This document shows positions 62,505 through 64,000 of a stretch of 64,000 nucleotides of DNA, piece after piece. This DNA comes from Camelus bactrianus (lineage: Eukaryota; Chordata; Mammalia; Artiodactyla; Camelidae). Both the position numbers and the translations under genes were made by a program. The notes under the pieces were generated by a model. That model made no database searches. It was not told where the DNA came from and saw nothing but the letters and a program-made list of their open reading frames with translations. The first letter of the stretch is position 1, and every line of letters begins with the position of its first letter. The stretch spans positions 9,501,001-9,565,000 of the forward strand of contig NC_133572.1 of NCBI RefSeq assembly GCF_048773025.1, in the 5' to 3' direction.

Positions 62505-64000
62505 AATTGTCTTTGTACACACTCAGGTGTACCCACGCACAGGCAGACTGTCTCTGAAAGGGGGACACCCAAGCGGCCTGTACGGTGGTTTCTTCTGGGG
62601 AAGGCAACTGAAGGCTTGAAGAGATACTTGTTTTTCATTATGTATCCATTTATACCTTTTGAATATTTTATTATGCCTATGTAATCACCTATGAAAATTT
62701 TAAAATTTAAGTAAAACTGCAAACAGTATCAGAAGATAACATAACCCTTTGAGAACTGATGCCCTGTCTCCAGGTTGGAGAACCCTTCAGTACTAACCCT
62801 CCACCCGTACTCTTTTGGCTGCTCTGGGAGCCTGCGAGTGTAGCACTCATGACTCCCTTTGACTTGATGCTGTAGGAACTCCTGGCAACCTTCGGGGACA
62901 TTGACCTTGGTCCCACTGCCAATGAACAGCTCTTGGACGTGGTTCTGCTTCCCGGTTTCCCGGCAACTGACCCATCCAGGTTGACTCAGCACCAACCAGC
63001 GCCCCTCACATTTAGCACTCGTGCCTGGGGTCTGCTTTCCTGAGACTGCAAGTCTCGCCGGGCTTTCTGGCTGACTGGCCCCCGTGCAGCACACATGTGG
63101 AGGATCTGCAGAAAGAAGCCACGATGTACGACTGACAAATGAGTAATTTGAGAACAAAGGATAACAAAGTTTCGAAAGTGAATTCCTACGATTAAGGATT
63201 TTAAAGAAAACAAGAATCACTCTTTTCTGTTCATGTTTACTGGAGCAAATCATTAATGGTTTTTATGCCAACTATCTAGTGAAGTGCCAGCGCTGATTTT
63301 CATAAACATGAAAGCAGGTGCAAACAACTTAAAAATAGCCTTGAATGGAAATAATTACCACTTTATATGATCAAGAAAAAGTACATCTTTGTGCCAGAAA
63401 GCCCCTTTTCTACTTGGCAGAGACCTAATTACCACTGCTCACAAAAAAGAGAATTGATGCATTCATTGAAATTTCTAGATTCCAATGTTTAAAGTTGTTG
63501 ATTAGAGTTTAGAAAATGCTAAAAACTATCTTTCAGTCCGAGATGGATTTACAGACAATAACTGTTGTTCCAGTGATGGATAAAATATTGCTCAAGTCCT
63601 TTTGTCTTACTTTTGAGCCTCTTTTTAGGGAGAGAATGCAACTAAACAAAATGTGGAAACTAATCTTTAATCCTAACAGCTAAATCTTTGTTTAAAATTA
63701 TATACACAATAGTTGTCACAATAGTTGCTAGAAGTTAAATGATTTGAACTGCAAAGTCAAAACAAAATTTATAATTAAAACCTTTTTAGAGCCTAGGCTA
63801 TATTAGGGTAAGTTGTACCACATTCCTTAACTAGAACATGATGCCCTGTCTGGGATGCAGATGGAGAAATGTTAATTCGACTTTTCATACATTCTCAAAC
63901 GTTTCATGTGTTTGGGGTATGGTACACATGACATGCATTCTTTAATTCATTTATGTATTCACTTGTGCCAGACAGACATTTTGAAGATTATTCATTTCAA
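62505..64000. other. RERG upstream flank; one 174-codon ORF, unrecognised
   Basis: A minus-strand ORF at 62729-63253 is open for 174 codons in non-repetitive, moderately GC-rich DNA. It has no domain that I recognise. An acceptor-like TTTCTGCAG lies at about 63107-63115. It could be chance or part of an alternative upstream exon. Confidence 0.35.

Noticed and set aside
1-64000. CRISPR arrays, operons, insertion sequences, phage genes
   Set aside because: The sequence is mammalian intron and flank. Repeats are SINE, LINE, hAT and LTR fossils and microsatellites; no regularly spaced repeat array is present.
1-64000. Perfect oestrogen response element GGTCAnnnTGACC
   Set aside because: I scanned TGACC occurrences on the plus strand by eye and none had GGTCA at the correct spacing; an exact motif search would confirm.

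Overview
The window is mammalian nuclear DNA, most likely from a camelid (camel, alpaca or llama group). Two tRNA-derived SINEs of the camelid vic-1 type lie at about 1117-1251 (+) and 50977-51086 (-), over a background of ancient eutherian repeats (MIR, L2, L1M/HAL1-type, MER5, MaLR LTRs). Gene density is very low, CpG is depleted except for one island, and nothing looks prokaryotic or viral beyond fossil repeats.

Only one gene can be supported: the 5' end of RERG, the Ras-like, oestrogen-regulated growth inhibitor, on the minus strand. A CpG island at about 59.0-59.64 kb holds the probable promoter and a non-coding first exon whose splice donor lies at 59250/59249. The first coding exon is 55754-55910. 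It starts translation at 55814 and encodes [20 protein letters not shown], the N-terminus of RERG with the P-loop, and then splices out in phase 1. No later RERG coding exon was recognised, so 1-55753 is read as the 5' part of a very large intron 2. The region to the right of the CpG island (about 59.65-64 kb) is upstream flank.

Region by region: 1-13 kb is intron with MIRs, MER5A, one camelid SINE, an L1M-type fragment and microsatellites. 14.05-18.24 kb is a block of antisense L1 and HAL1-like sequence. 18-27 kb is mostly unassigned, with an AT/CA microsatellite. 27-36.8 kb has MaLR LTR fossils, a 300-bp polypurine tract, two long L2 copies and a second L1M-type fragment. 37-55 kb is sparse intron with MIR, L2, MER5, a camelid SINE and L1 3' ends. 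55.7-59.6 kb is the RERG start. 59.7-64 kb is flank with L2 and L1 3' ends.

No new gene system was found. The observations worth a second look are regulatory or evolutionary: two uORFs before the RERG start codon, an everted nuclear-receptor-like site in intron 1, a CTCF-like motif in the island, three perfect CRE palindromes within 4.7 kb, a 'tail-only' poly(A) insertion with a 16-bp target duplication, and a 14-base match to a cDNA-cloning adaptor.

Repeat families were assigned from memory of consensus sequences. Edges are approximate (often +/-20 bp or more) and subfamily names are tentative.
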